Source: Zanthoxylum bungeanum
Lineage: Eukaryota > Streptophyta > Magnoliopsida > Sapindales > Rutaceae
Length of the DNA: 64,000 nt
NCBI GenBank assembly: GCA_019454045.1
Contig: SKCR01041523.1
Span: 1 to 64,000 of the forward strand
Reading direction: 5' to 3'
Under the pieces are notes generated by a model. It saw nothing but the letters and a program-made list of their open reading frames with translations, ran no database searches and was not told the origin of the DNA. Position numbers and translations under genes: made by a program. This document shows positions 37,150 to 49,212 of the stretch, piece after piece (the stretch's first letter is position 1; every line of letters starts with the position of its first letter).

Positions 37150-37841
37150 CAGCCCGAGAACTTCCTCACATATTCCCGGACTGTGCCTGTATGTTTCAGT
37201 TCTCGCAACTGTCTTCGAGCCATGTAAGCTACATTTCCTGGAAGGAATTGTGCTTTTAACTCACGTTTTAGATCTCTCCAATCTCGGATGGAGCATCGTC
37301 CATCCTGAATCTCTAGGTATTTCGCCCTCCACCAGGACTTGGCATCTCCAGACAAGTACATCAACGCAATCGAGACCTTGTCCTCTTCATCTACGATCCG
37401 TGAAGCTCGGAAGTATTGTTCCATATCAAAGAGGAAGTTCTCGAGTGCTTGAGCATCTCTAACACCTTCATAAGCTCTAGGCTCCGGAACATTGGACCTT
37501 CTCGGCTCCCTACTTGCAGTAGCTGTTGGTAGGTTCGAGAGAGCAAGGGCGGTGAGATTCACCCTCACGCTCAATTCGGCCAATTGTTCTTTGAGCGAAT
37601 TGACCGCATCCACCCAACCACTAGTATGTTCCTGCTCTCGACGAGCACTGGTGCTAGCACCATTAGCCTGGGCCTCTAAGGCATTTACTCGGTTTGTCAG
37701 GGCTTCAAGTACATTAATGGTTTGTCTGAAGTTCTCGACATCGGGAGTTTTCTTCGTCAGTGCTGTAACATAGCCATCAATGTCAACCAGCTTTTTCTCG
37801 ACAACATCCAACCGTTCTATTATAGGTATTCTCGTAGCCAT
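37149..37841 (-). pseudogene. gag N-terminus of the complete chromovirus copy
   Basis: MATRIPIIERLDVVEKKLVD through ELKHTGTVREYVRKF. It is almost identical to the other copy except that one C is missing near 37155, which gives the stop after FSG. Confidence 0.9.
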
Positions 37842-37877
37842 TTATGGTTCCAATCTTGAACCCGCTCTGATACCAAC

Positions 37878-38405
37878 TGTCACGGGCCAAACTTTTGGGA
37901 TCACCAAGTTGGGTCCGTGCGGCACTTGTTAACGCAACGTCTAACAAGTTAGCCTAGGATTGAGCCTGCAAGGACAAGCTCAAGGTTAGCCATCAACAAG
38001 TTGTGAACATTATTAAGCAATGGAAGGTCAATGTACGTTGTTAGCACACACTCAAGCTTTAACATAGCATTCAAGCATCACATTGGGACAAAGCAATAAA
38101 ACATCAAAAAGAGCATCTTTCATTAAACAAGCCAACTAAGGGCGAGGGAGTACACAGCTGAAGCCCTTAGTATGCTGGTGGCAAGGCCCTTCTAAGGTGC
38201 CCGGGTCACCTCCCCCTAAAGAGCTTTTAAAGACATTACAAAAGTGGCACAAAGAAACACACCTCATGCTTGAGTTGTCACCCCCCCTTAAAATAGAAAA
38301 TAAAATAAAATAGGAAAAATACAATAGTGCACACTAGCACCACAACACAAGCGGCCAAGGGCAAGACAATGGCCCTGGACAAGCTTGGGGTGTTAGCACG
38401 TTACA
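37878..38405 (-). repeat. Chromovirus LTR B (528 bp), 5' LTR
   Basis: Starts TGTCACGGGCC and ends CACGTTACA on plus. About ten differences from LTR A. Confidence 0.9.
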
Positions 38406-39165
38406 CTCATCGTCTTCATCTTCTTCTTTAAACGTGCAATTCTTGTAGGAAAGAGATGTAATTAAAACAAGTACAAAATCAACAACGGCTTTAGCCATAG
38501 CGCCATGCCAGCAGCAACTGATCAATCAAATGGTTCACGAAGACTCGCTGCCGCCTTGTGGGGGGTTCACATTTGTCACATCCATGCAACCAGGCTAATG
38601 GTATTAGGATGTAAATATCCCTATTTGGTTCGAAAATTTAACTCATAGTGAATTTTGTTCAGATTTTTGTTCATACATAAATTTCACCTTTATTAAAATG
38701 GAAATATTAATATCTATATCCATTCATCGAACTAACGATATAAAAATTTGTTCATTTATCCATATCAAACCCATGCATTCATCCCTATTTGTAAGGATAT
38801 TTTAATCGAAATATTGAAGTTTGTTTCATTAAATTATACAGAAAAATGACCGATCTAGAGGTAGTGTACGGAGGAGAAGAACGTCAACGGTGTCTCTTAC
38901 TCAATTAGCAATGTCCGTGTGAATGTGATGGAGGTAAGACTAAACGACAACTTAATTCCACTGTTTTCGGAATTAGATTGGTGATTTAAAATATTTAACG
39001 GGTTAGTAGTTCGATCGGTTGAATCTTTTCAAAAAAAATCAATAGAACCGACATATTTGATAAATAATTTTATTTAATTAAAATTATGAAAAAAAATATT
39101 AAATTTTAGTTTTTGGTTTTAAAAAATTTTTTAAAAAATTTTAATGTGGGATTTTCAAAACAGTG
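38406..39165. other. Intergenic DNA right of the chromovirus
   Basis: The minus strand at 38406-38500 can be read as a short acidic segment (KNCTFKEEDEDDE) abutting the LTR, but no gene context supports it. The rest is AT-rich. Confidence 0.4.
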
Positions 39166-39420
39166 CTTAATTCTTAAATGGCATTACTTTTGTGTCGTAT
39201 TTCTTTTTTTTTGGTTCCCCATCCGGTATCCAGTGCCACATTAGGCATGACTAATCCGGATTCGGACCGAGAGCTGTACGGTATGGTCCTCCCAACGATG
39301 GTGACTCTAGCGGGACTCGAACTGGGGAGCATACTCACGTTTGAAAAGATAACTGTACTGTAATGACAGAGTAACACATCAGATATGTTGGACCGGTGCA
39401 TTATTTGAAATGAAATGGCC
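39166..39420 (-). mobile_element. SINE-like element (tRNA-derived), probable
   Basis: On plus: a T-run, GGTTCCCCATCCGGTATCCA, GACTAATCCGGATTCGGACC, then GGGACTCGAACTGGGGAGCA. On minus this contains a pol III box B-like AGTTCGAGTCCCGC. The order and wording fit a widespread plant SINE family, with its 3' tail as the T-run at 39206-39213 on plus. TSDs were not found. Confidence 0.5.
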
Positions 39421-39984
39421 CATTGTTCAAAGTTCAAACTTCACATTCAAAACCAATTGTTTTCTCAAATCTTATTACAATTAAAATTATTATAAAATAA
39501 CAGTCAAGTATAACGAGTAATGATGAATTACAATTTATTATTAAATTTATATGAAATTTAATAATTCATTGTTACATATTAGCACCAAAATCAATTAACG
39601 ATTAATTAAGATTTTGAACGAAAAATAGTAAAATGTTAGAATTATATATATATATATATAACTTCAATAATAACATATTAGATTTATCTTAAATTTAATA
39701 GTCTAATATAAAATAATGAAAAATAGTGTACTAAAGAAATAATTTTGATTTACCTCAATTAAAATGTAGGATATTTAACACTATTTATGAAAATTAAATT
39801 TTGCCCCCACTCAATCAATCTGGCTACCCTTTATAGCAAGAATGAAGATTGAGAGAGGGTAAATATATTTGTTTTCCTTGCTATATAATGCAGATATAGA
39901 AGCTCTTTCTGGAGGCAAGAATCTTAATGGATATATAATTGGAATTAAAACTCGTGAAGGATGTTAGTAGTGGCCAGAATCATA
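39421..39984. other. AT-rich intergenic DNA with a TA microsatellite
   Basis: A (TA)n run lies at about 39643-39661. Nothing coding seen. Confidence 0.5.
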
Positions 39985-41250
39985 ATGGATATTGTTCACG
40001 GCTGATTTTGATCTCAGGGCAATATGAGAATATTACTCCCGAGACGATCCTCCCTCAATAGTGAATTTGTTCAGTTAAGGGGGAACCAAAAGCAAATTTA
40101 GCAAAAGACAGATAAATACATCAATCAACAAGGAAATTAAACGTGGTTCGGCGGATCAGATCCCACCTACGTCCACGGGCACAAAACGAATTATACTTTT
40201 ATTACCAAGATATACTTATCTGATATCTCTTGTGTTTACAAGTCTGATCGTAATGATCTTGATATTGATTCTGATCTCCTTAAGCATATACTCTACCCTC
40301 ATATTTATAATAGTGCAAAAGTCAGACTCCTTCTTTTACAAGAGTTTCCTAGTCGAATTAATCTCCTTATTTCATAAGGATTCCTAGTTTAAAACTATAT
40401 TTACTTTTCTTGTCCTATTAAGACACTGATTCATCAGTTCTCCCTATGAAAGTAGGATAATTTGTCATCTTATCCGAGAAAATAGGATGTCCTATTTTCC
40501 TGAGCACGCCTCGCTATCTGGTCGGTCTTCATGAGGTCGGTCATGGTAGTCCTTTGAACTGAGAATGCTTCTGTCGATCTGATAATGCTCGGTCACCCGA
40601 GCCAAAGTGGTCGGTCACCAATCATCAAATGCTCGGTCTCTACCTGTTGGCTTTATAACACTCATGTGGTCGGGTCGGCATAAATGATCTTCGATCAAGA
40701 AGGGAATTATCCTTTTTACCCCCGATGTGCTCCTTAAATAACATAGGACCTGAAAACACCATCAACATCTGTCCTCTAGTTCTCGGTTCCAATGAGTCCT
40801 ACAAGTTGGTGCCGGGAACTATATAAGAGTGGTACGGTTGATGAACTGATGGCCGATCTTCTGAAGGAGAAATTTCGTCGGCCCACACTTACATCCTGAT
40901 CGGTCTGACTCAGGTGTTCGGTCTGACTTTCTTCCTACCGAGGTGAAATCCCCTTATTGTCCTTCTGTAATTTTGCCCCTCGAGACGCGCAACCGTCACA
41001 TCCTCTTAAATGCCCATCGGATCACTTCTAGGGTTTGACGGGAGCCTGCCACTTGTCAACCATCTGTCGTGCTCCCGCCAAAAGCAAAACAATCCGACCG
41101 TTATGGTCAGTTAAAAAGACGTCTAATCTCAGCCGTCCATCAAATTCTGAAAGATCATTTCAAAAGTGACACGTGGTGTAAATCTAACGCTTTCGTTCAA
41201 TCCAACGGCCACAAGTGCACCGATCAGACTATTATAAAACGGAGTAAACA
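39985..41250. repeat. Candidate LTR region of the Tat-like element
   Basis: Contains ACGTGGTTCGGCGGATCAGA followed by CCTACGTCCACGGG, a phrase common in plant LTRs. A TATA-like TATATAAG lies at 40820-40827 and TATAAAA at 41233-41239. Exact borders were not identified. Confidence 0.4.
41233..41239 (+). promoter_or_regulatory. TATA box upstream of the extra ORF
   Basis: TATAAAA, with a CT-rich presumed start region at about 41258. A splice donor (CAAGTAAGT) lies at about 41380 and an acceptor (TGTCAG) just before the ATG at 41610, giving a spliced 5' leader. Confidence 0.4.
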
Positions 41251-41609
41251 CTGTTGCCTTCTTTCACGAACTCTTCGATCTCCCCAATCCACGAGAACTC
41301 CTCTCTTTTAACTGTGACCAGTGAATCCTCAGAACGAACAGACAGCTCCGAGCAATCTGCAACCCTTCTAAAAGAAACAAGTAAGTCTTTTGAACGACCT
41401 TTTTGCTTTTGCTTTCCATGTGTTGCGAATCCTGCTCCCTTTTGTTCCTTTCTTTTCCCTTTTTTTTTTGTGTTTTGGTTTTGTGCTGCTAGGGAGAGAT
41501 TTATGGCTTGATCGATGTTATTAGGGAATTTAGAACTCACAAGCTTAGCTTCAGAAATTGGCTATAGACTGACTTCCCCCCTCTTTCTTTTATTTCTCGG
41601 ATGTCAGGG

Positions 41610-43806
41610 ATGTCTGACACCAAGTCTTCCTCTACAAACCCTGCTAAACCTCCGACTCCCCCTGTTGAAGAGCTCTCCTCGAGCTCGGGGGCACCAAGCA
41701 TAGAGGACCTCGACACTACCCCCACTCCTTCTGAAATTGAACAAGATACTTATCATCAGAGGATCCCTCAGAAGGACCCAGAGCCCGGTGATTTTAACTC
41801 ATCGGCTCTGGACATGGACCGTCCTTCCAAGATAACAGAAGACGACCTCGCACTGCTCCGGCAACGATATCATCAGGTTGGCTCGCACTGATGAGGGTTT
41901 GGTGGCCCTTCTTCCGGCTTTCTTTGAGTGTGGTCTTCGGCTACCACTTCAACGTTATTTTGCCTGGATGTTGGCCGAGATGGAGATCGCCCCCTGTCAA
42001 CTGAGCCTGAACAGCTGGAGGATTTTGGCCGGGCTTCATGTGATTTGGAGTCGGGCGGGACTCGGTGAACCTTCTCTTGAAGAAGTGAAGAGGTTGTATC
42101 GATTAAAGGCCAACCCAAAAACGCACCATGGTTGGTATTACCTTTCTACTTATGCTGATTCGCCAAACGTTGTCGGCAAGCTCCCCGACTCCATCAAGAA
42201 CTTCAAAGACTTATGGTTTTGGGCCACAGGATATTGGGGGCGAGTTCTGAGATCATATGAAGAGGAGGTCTATGTCCAGGATATCTTTAGAGCGGGAGGT
42301 TAGGATTTTAACCCCTAGCGTTCTTACTTTTGATTTAATGATAGGATTTTAACTTCTTTAATTCTTCACAGCCTATTGGGGGGACCCTCCCAAGGTTTCT
42401 CATCAGGTCCGGGAGCGGGTATGTTGGGCTCGGCGCTATGCCGATCATTGGAAGAAATTGGTTAATGATGCGGCCTTTCTCGAGTCGGGCCTGATTCAGA
42501 CTGCTCATCCGAAGGTCCCGGGGCGGATAGATGGGCTTTACTAACCTTCTAACCAGTCTCCTTGTTTGCTTAGTATGATGATGATTTGGATTTTCTTGCT
42601 CAGATTCTGGACTGACCACTCTTCTTGCTCTCGCTTCATTCTCTCTCTTCTCTCCTTTCTTTTTTTGTGTGTAGGCATGTCAAGAAGGCCAAAATACCTT
42701 GATCAACTGGCTGGCGCGACAAAGAAAACCGGCCAGGTTGGGACCGGGCCCTCTCGGAGACGGCCAGCGACTGCTGAGGCCAGAGGAGTGACTGAGGAGG
42801 CGGCCCCGTTGGCTATCCAAAGCTTATCTTCACCTTCCAGGGTATCGCCAACAGTCTCCTCATGTCCTGCTAGCCCATCAAAACCTACCAGAAAAAGGAA
42901 GCGTCCATTTGGGGCGGAGGAAGCCGAGCTGGTCCGGGAGGCGGAGGAGGAACGAGTCCTGAGTAAGAGGCAGCCCGTTCGGAAAGAGAAGAGAGTGCCG
43001 GAGGGTTCCTCCAAAAAATTGAAAGGCGACGTGATTCTTGGCTTAGACGACCTCGGTCAGGACATTCGGGAGGCCACTTCTCATATGGTGCCGGCAATCA
43101 ATGAACTGGCCGAGGCGGTCCCTCCGGCCAAAATTCCGAGATACGAAGATCTCTCTCTCGAGGATGTGGCTACCCTGTTGTGTTCTCAGATGGCAAAGGT
43201 AGTTATTCTTCCCTTATTCCCGCCGTGAGTTCATAACTTAGTTTGATTTCTGATTTTCTGTTTCTTTTTGGCAGGCGACCTATCTTACGGCCAAGAATAA
43301 GGATCTTCTTCTGAGCCTATTGTCCGAGGGCGGCCAAGCCCAGAGGCTCCAGAACCGGCTTAGTGAAATGGAGGCCGAGCTGGCCGTAAAATGAGAACAT
43401 AAGGAATCTGGAGCTGGCTGCTGTTAAGGCCCATACCACAAATAAAGCTCTCAGGGCTGCCGCCTCTCTAGAGAGGAAGAATGCTGATGCTGCCAAGAAT
43501 GAGTTGGAGGCTGCCCAGGCCGACAACAGGATCCTACAGGTGGAAGTGCGCAGCGTTGAGTCCAAGCTGAGGGCCAAAGATGAAGAGCTGGTACAGGCCC
43601 GGGACGAGCTTAATAAGAGGGAAGCTGAGCTAGAGGCTGAGAGAGACACAATCCACCTTGAGGGGGTCGGGGACTGCGCCGAGATCATCCCGATAGTACT
43701 GCCCAACCTGGATATGGGGCCTATCCACGCGGCCATCCGCTCTGTAAAGGGGAAATTTCACAGGAGGAGTTTCAAAGGTGGTTACCCCTTTCTCCTGAAG
43801 AGGTGA
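41610..43806 (+). pseudogene. Extra ORF of a Tat-like element (Transposase_28-type), multi-exon, broken
   Basis: Starts MSDTKSSSTNPAKPPTPPVE with a Ser/Pro-rich leader. After a frameshift near 41870 it continues as GLVALLPAFFECGLRLPLQR and LNSWRILAGLHVIWSRAGLG, the signature of the 'putative gypsy type transposon' domain (Pfam Transposase_28). Introns are inferred at 42296-42371 (about 75 bp), 42519-42675 and 43198-43274. The third coding part has a basic nuclear-type stretch (KRKRPFGAEEAELVREAEEE). The last part is a long heptad coiled coil (LEAAQADNRILQVEVRSVES and onwards). A TGA at about 43391 interrupts it. Function unknown in the literature I know; not a catalytic transposase. Confidence 0.65.
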
Positions 43807-44231
43807 TGGATCCCGATCCTATCTCGATCGCCCCGGCTCTTGAGGTGGACCGACCTGAGGCCCATGTTCTTGAAGAGATTAGATCTGAGGCTCCTGCCCC
43901 TGCTCCTGAAGCCGTAATTTTTGGGGCCTCCCAAGCCGTCCCTGTGGTATCCATTGTCCCTTCTTCCGAGGCCGAGCCCAGCCAGTTGCCACTCGTACCT
44001 GTTGAGGAAGAAATAATTGCCCCTGCGCGGGCTAAACTATATGAGGTAACCCGAATGGGGCCCCGTGTAATCCCGAACACATTTTGTTTTTCTTGTAATA
44101 ACTCTTTTTCTCGACCCTATTTATGTGAATATCTTGTATGCTTCCATTCCATTCCACTTTTCTTTTTTGATTCTTTATGACTTGCTCCGATTATTCTCCC
44201 AAAAACGTCCACTTGAGGACCGACTCCGAGC

Positions 44232-44492
44232 TAGGAGAAACACTTAGCTCTGGGGGGATGTTACGTCCCTAGACCAAAAGGATGGATTCGGTGGGACGTA
44301 ACTCGACCCCGAGCTGAGAGAAATACTTGGCTCTGGGGGAATGTTGCGTCCCCAGACCAAAAGGATGGACTTGGTGGGACGTAACCCGACCCCGAGTTGA
44401 GAGAAATACTTGGCTCTGGGGGAATGTTGCGTCCCCAGACCAAAAGGATGGATTCGGTGGGACGTAACCCGACCCCGAGCTGAGAGAATCAA
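44232..44492 (+). repeat. Tandem repeat 1, ~83-bp unit, three copies
   Basis: The unit includes CTTGGCTCTGGGGGAATGTT and CCAGACCAAAAGGATGGA, with GACGTAAC at 44296, 44379 and 44461. The open frames seen across it on the minus strand are products of the repetition. Confidence 0.88.
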
Positions 44493-44752
44493 AGTGGCCT
44501 CGGCGGAACGAAATCCAATCCCAAGCTGAATAATTAAGTGGCCTCGGCGGAACGAATCCAGCCCCGAGCCGATTAACCAAGTGGCCTCGGCGAAACGAGT
44601 CCAGCCCCGAGCCGATTAATCAAGTGGTCTCGGTGGAACGAATCCAGCCCCGAGCTGATTAACCAAGTGGCCTCGGCGGAACAAGTCCAGCCCCGAGCCG
44701 ATTAATCAAGTGGCCTCGGCGGAACGAATCCAGCCCCGAGCCGATTAATCCT
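44493..44752 (+). repeat. Tandem repeat 2, 42-bp unit, six copies
   Basis: The unit is AGTGGCCTCGGCGGAACGAA, TCCAGCCCCGAGCCGATTAA, with starts at about 44493, 44536, 44580, 44622, 44664 and 44706. GC-rich compared with the surroundings. Confidence 0.9.
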
Positions 44753-45029
44753 TGGGACTTATTCAGAAGGGAAGTGAATCAACCCTTTGAAGCCTTACCG
44801 AATCTGGCACGGGCGTCCCCTTGCCAGACCGCGCGAAAACAAAAACAAAACTCTGGAAAATTAAATTAAAAGACGGGGGCGACTTTAGCAATTATCCCAA
44901 AACAAAATGTTAAAGTGTAAACAACAACACGGATTCCTTAGACAGCGTCCTGTCCGAGGTTTCCAAAACACAATCCTGAATCTTTCAATTCAGAGTCCCG
45001 GTGAACCAGGATTTGGATCAAGAGCGTTT

Positions 45030-45704
45030 TAAAATGGTAAGGGCACATCCTCCATACTTCAGGTCTCCATGGAGCCTGTGTACTGTCGAGGGCTCCTCCT
45101 TACAAACGCTGGAGCAAGTATAACGCTACGAGGGCACATCCCTTCCCGTGCTACACTTCTCTTGGATCCAAATGATCAAAGAAATAGGGATCAAAGAGTG
45201 TCTGGACATTAAGGGCATATTCCCCTCCTTAAGTTCGTAACACTGGAGCAGCAATCGCCACGGGGGTATCGTCCCTCCCGTGCTATGCTTGCCCACGGAT
45301 CCAAAAGATCAAGGGGTCTGTTATCAAAGAGTGTTCGAGACATTAAGGGCATTCTCCTCATTATGTTTGGTAACCTAGAGTAAGCAATCGCCACGAGGGT
45401 AATCATCCCTCCCGTGCTATGCTTCTCACGGATCCATTAATCAGATAGGTGATGATCAAGAGTGTTTGAAGCATTAAGGGCATTTTTCCTCCTTATATTC
45501 TTAACACTGGAGTAAGCAATCGCACACCCAAAAAGAAAAGGGGTTCATCTCTCCCCGTGCTATTGCTTCTATTGGATTCCATCGGGTAGGCAAAACATAT
45601 GGTAACGCATTCCTTGCATTTGTATCCCCCAACTGGTCATGCAGTTATCCTACGGGGGCACTCCCTCCCCGTGATTACCCTCCGGAATGTCCCCGGTATC
45701 AATA
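45030..45704 (+). repeat. Tandem repeat 3, diverged ~132-bp unit, four to five copies
   Basis: Recurring phrases ATTAAGGGCAT (45209, 45340, 45474), GCAATCGCCACG (45252, 45387) and CCTCCCGTGCTATGCTT. The last copy is interrupted by the copia LTR at 45705. Confidence 0.75.
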
Positions 45705-48101
45705 TGAAGGGGTCTTTAGGGGTGAATCCGGTAACGCAGCGGGAAGCGGTGAAAATCCGATTTTCAGATTTCAAAACTTTTTCTCTCGGATAAATTAAAT
45801 AAACATATTTATTTAATATTCCAATAATCAAATTATGAAATAAAATTTCAAATGAATCAAATTCAAGTGAAATTACCAATTACCCTTATATGGTATTTTG
45901 TCCGTTTTAGTCCGAAATTGATCCAATCAATTTTGAATGATTCTAAATCATTTCTAAGATGAACTTAATCATGTTCAAAACATCAAAACACCAAAGGACA
46001 CAAAAACCAAAATTCCCTCACCAAGCCGTGAGCTCCATTTGGGGGCAACATTGACCATTTGGTCATTTCATGCTTCAAAACTCATCTTAATGAAATCCAA
46101 TCAACATGAAACTTTGCATGCATCATATACACACCCAATGCTCAACATATATGAAAAACCCCAAATTTGGAATTAGTTATAAACCCTAATTTTTCAATTT
46201 CCACAAATTGGACAAATTAGACATTTACATTAAATCAAATGTTTCAATCATCAATCTTTCAACTAATTCAAGTCTCAACACAATGAAACAACTCAAGATC
46301 AAATCTAGGTCATTTAAGAGTGGGTCAACAACTCTAGAATAGCAACATGGTTTCATAAACCTTAAAAGAATACATATAACTACACTAGTTACACTCTTTG
46401 TTCATCATACATGCTCAACACTTTACAAATTTCCATCATCAAAACCACAAGAAATAAAGAAAAGAATAACTTAAGAAACTCATGAGAGATAGCCTAGATC
46501 ATAAGGAACAATTCCTTTCTAATAGTAAGTTTAAGAAAACTTACAAAATCCAAGCTTTTCTTGGTTTTTTCTTTTTTCCCTTCACTTTCTTTCTTGTCTT
46601 TCTTCAATGGAACTTTTGTTTTTGATAAAGTGTATTAGGTTAAATGAAATGAAAATGAAAAACAATTTATATGTGCAACTTTTGCATATGGCCGAAATTA
46701 GCATACAAATTCACCAAATTTAATTTCAATTTCATTTGCATTATTAGTAATCAACTTGCATAAATATCTTTTATAACCTTTATTAGATATTTATTTTGGT
46801 CAACAATTGCAACTAATGTCATTTACTTTAATTATCCTAACATAAGATATTTATATTTTAATTAATTTAATCATTTAACAATTAAATAATTAATTAATTA
46901 ATCAAATACAAATATATTAAATATATGTATAATATTTACATTAAATATTAAAACATATATTCATTTAGGAAATAAGTCAAATAACTCATTTTGACTATTA
47001 ATTAATGTGTATTTAAATTAATCAAGTATTAAATGTAAATACACAATAATTAAGTAAATGACTATCTAGTGTCTTTAGCATGTATCTTGCGTTTAACCAT
47101 TAAACGACTTTATAAATAATCAATATTATTATTTATGTTGCTCTAGTGCTCACGAGTATGTTTCATTATTGAGACTCTCTAGGTTCAGGTATATCCGTCA
47201 CGAAATCAAATTTCATGTCCATAATCTATCCACCCGTAGATTATGACGATCACGGATAATCTCGCTAAACCATACAGGTCGAGGTCATCGCAAATGTATA
47301 ATTCCTCCGTCACAGGTATCCGGATAAATCCCAGAGATATAGATGTAACGTCAAATCTCTATCGGGATTATCCAGTCGACTATTCTATTAGCAATCTCAA
47401 AAAGAATGTTTAGAACTAGCTTCTAAACTTACCACGGGCCCATGGTTTTATCTGATTGCTAATCATATGGACTACCTATGCTCTGGTACACAGAACTGAC
47501 GGATCCTATCTTGATACACATAGGACACCCTGAGGATCTATCTACACCCAACGAACAGGCGGAGGTCTGATCTAAATAGATCGGTGACGTGACTGCCGTC
47601 TAAGTGTAGAAGATGTCTCATGTGCCCACAATGGCATCTCAAGTCTAAGAATCACAAGTGCTACTCAACCCAAGAAGATTCTTATTGACGCTGGTGTACC
47701 ATCCATTAAGAATCTTCGGTGAGTCGTTCAGTGTTTATCCGCTATAAACACCTACACGTCTATACTAGTCTCCAAGACTAATGGTTCATTGAGAAACCAT
47801 TGGAATCATATATTCCAGTATACGACATGTACCGGTCTCAACGGGTTTACTATACTGACCAAGTAGTGTAAACCTTGACCAGGAACTGTCTGAGAATGAC
47901 AACGTCATGATACGACTCAATGTCCGTTGCGACGCTTTTGCAACTGTATCATGACTAATCATTCTAGGGTCATTACGTCTTTACCATATAAAAATAGATT
48001 ATATTATAGAAACTGCATATATTATTACTAATAATAATGTTTTACAGAAGTATTTAACAAAATACAACCGGGAATTGGCGCTCTGAGCACCAACCCCTAC
48101 A
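45705..48101 (-). repeat. Copia LTR A (3' LTR), 2397 bp
   Basis: Left half very AT-rich. The right half (47000-48101) has the phrases ATTATCCAGTCGACTATTC and CTCAACGGGTTTACTATACT and is almost identical to LTR B. No coding sequence. Confidence 0.92.
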
Positions 48102-48124
48102 AAATCTCCCACTTGCTCTAGTGC

Positions 48125-49212
48125 CAATATCGATTGTATCTAATACCCATCGACTCCACGTGTTTATCAAACAACTTCGGAGGTATGGCCTTCGTCAGCG
48201 GTCTGCTACGTTGTCTTCACTCGGTACCTTGCACACGACAATATCCCCGCGACACGATCTCTCGAATGATGTGGTACTTGCGTTCCACATGCTTCGACTT
48301 CTGATGCGCCCTCGGTTCCTTTGCTTGCGCAATGGCTCCAGTATTATCACAGTATAACGGAATCGCATTCTCGATACTTGGGACAACTCCCAATTCTGTG
48401 ATAAAGTTCTTTATCCACACAGCCTCTTTTGCGGCTTCAGAAGCTGCAATATATTCCGCCTCAGTGGTGGAATCAGCTGTAGATCCCTGTTTGGAACTCT
48501 TCCAACAAACTGCACCTCCGTTAAGGGTAAAGACAAATCCAGATGTAGACTTTCTATCATCGGGATCCGATTGGAAATCGGAGTCTGTATACCCATAAAC
48601 CTGCAGTTCGTTTCCTCCATATATTATTAACTTATCCTTAGTACCTTTAAGATACTTTAGGATATGTTTAATGGCCATCCAATGGTCATTACCTGGATTG
48701 GACTGATATCGACTAGTTACGCTAACAGCGAAACTGATATCAGGCCTCGTACATAACATGGCATACATTATGCTACCCAAACACGAAGCATAAGGTTGGT
48801 TAGACATTCTAACCTTCTCATCTTCTGTTTGTGGACACATCTTCTTAGAAAGATGAATCCCATGTCTGAACGGTATGTTTGCTGTCTTACAGTTACCAAA
48901 GCTATACCGTTCCAAGATCTTATCTACGTACGTTGATTGGGATAACCCAATCAGCCTCCTTTGTCTATCTCGATAGAGTTTTATCCCTAAAACATAGGAA
49001 GCTTCTCCCAGGTCCTTCATGGAGAAATTCTTACAGAGATATGCTTTAACGCTTTGTAACATACCTAAATCATTCCCAATGATTAGGATGTCATCAACAT
49101 ACAGGACTAAAAATACGACCATGCTCCCACTGGCCTTCTGATACACACAGGATTCTTCCGAATTCTTAGAAAACCAGACGATCTGATAATCTCGTCGAAT
49201 CGAAGATTCCAA
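48125..49212 (-). pseudogene. Copia RT C-terminal half and RNase H
   Basis: FLVLYVDDILIIGNDLGMLQ holds the catalytic YVDD. KNFSMKDLGEASYVLGIKLY and SCLGSIMYAMLCTRPDISFA belong to the RT thumb. RNase H: LQVYGYTDSDFQSDPDDRKS, then STTEAEYIAASEAAKEAVWI and PLYCDNTGAIAQAKEP, with the D-E-D residues present. The frame shifts at about 48217, after which the usual VADPLTK-like end runs on to about 48125. Confidence 0.92.

Larger units (their letters stand above)
32588..38405 (-). mobile_element. Ty3/gypsy chromovirus, complete, minus strand
   Basis: 5' LTR 38405-37878, PBS at 37864-37875, gag, protease, reverse transcriptase, RNase H, integrase, chromodomain, polypurine tract (pyrimidine run TCCTCCCCCAC at 33119) and 3' LTR 33118-32588. 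The reverse transcriptase-before-integrase order is that of Ty3/gypsy. The two LTRs (528 and 531 bp) differ at about ten positions by eye, so the insertion is fairly young. The polyprotein is broken by about four frameshifts. The base after the 5' LTR is CTCAT; a matching TSD on the other side cannot be seen because the neighbouring copy is truncated. Confidence 0.93.

Noticed and set aside
38406..38525. Acidic short protein next to LTR B
   Set aside because: A short open stretch with no conserved context; could be chance from a GAA/GAT-rich segment.
39270..39340. Functional tRNA gene
   Set aside because: Only a box B-like stretch is present; no cloverleaf, so it is treated as SINE-derived.
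44244..44580. Three overlapping minus-strand frames of 60-103 codons
   Set aside because: Translation of the 83-bp tandem repeat, which stays open because the unit length and phase allow it.
48121..48598. Plus-strand open frames in the copia region
   Set aside because: Reverse-strand shadows of the RNase H frame.
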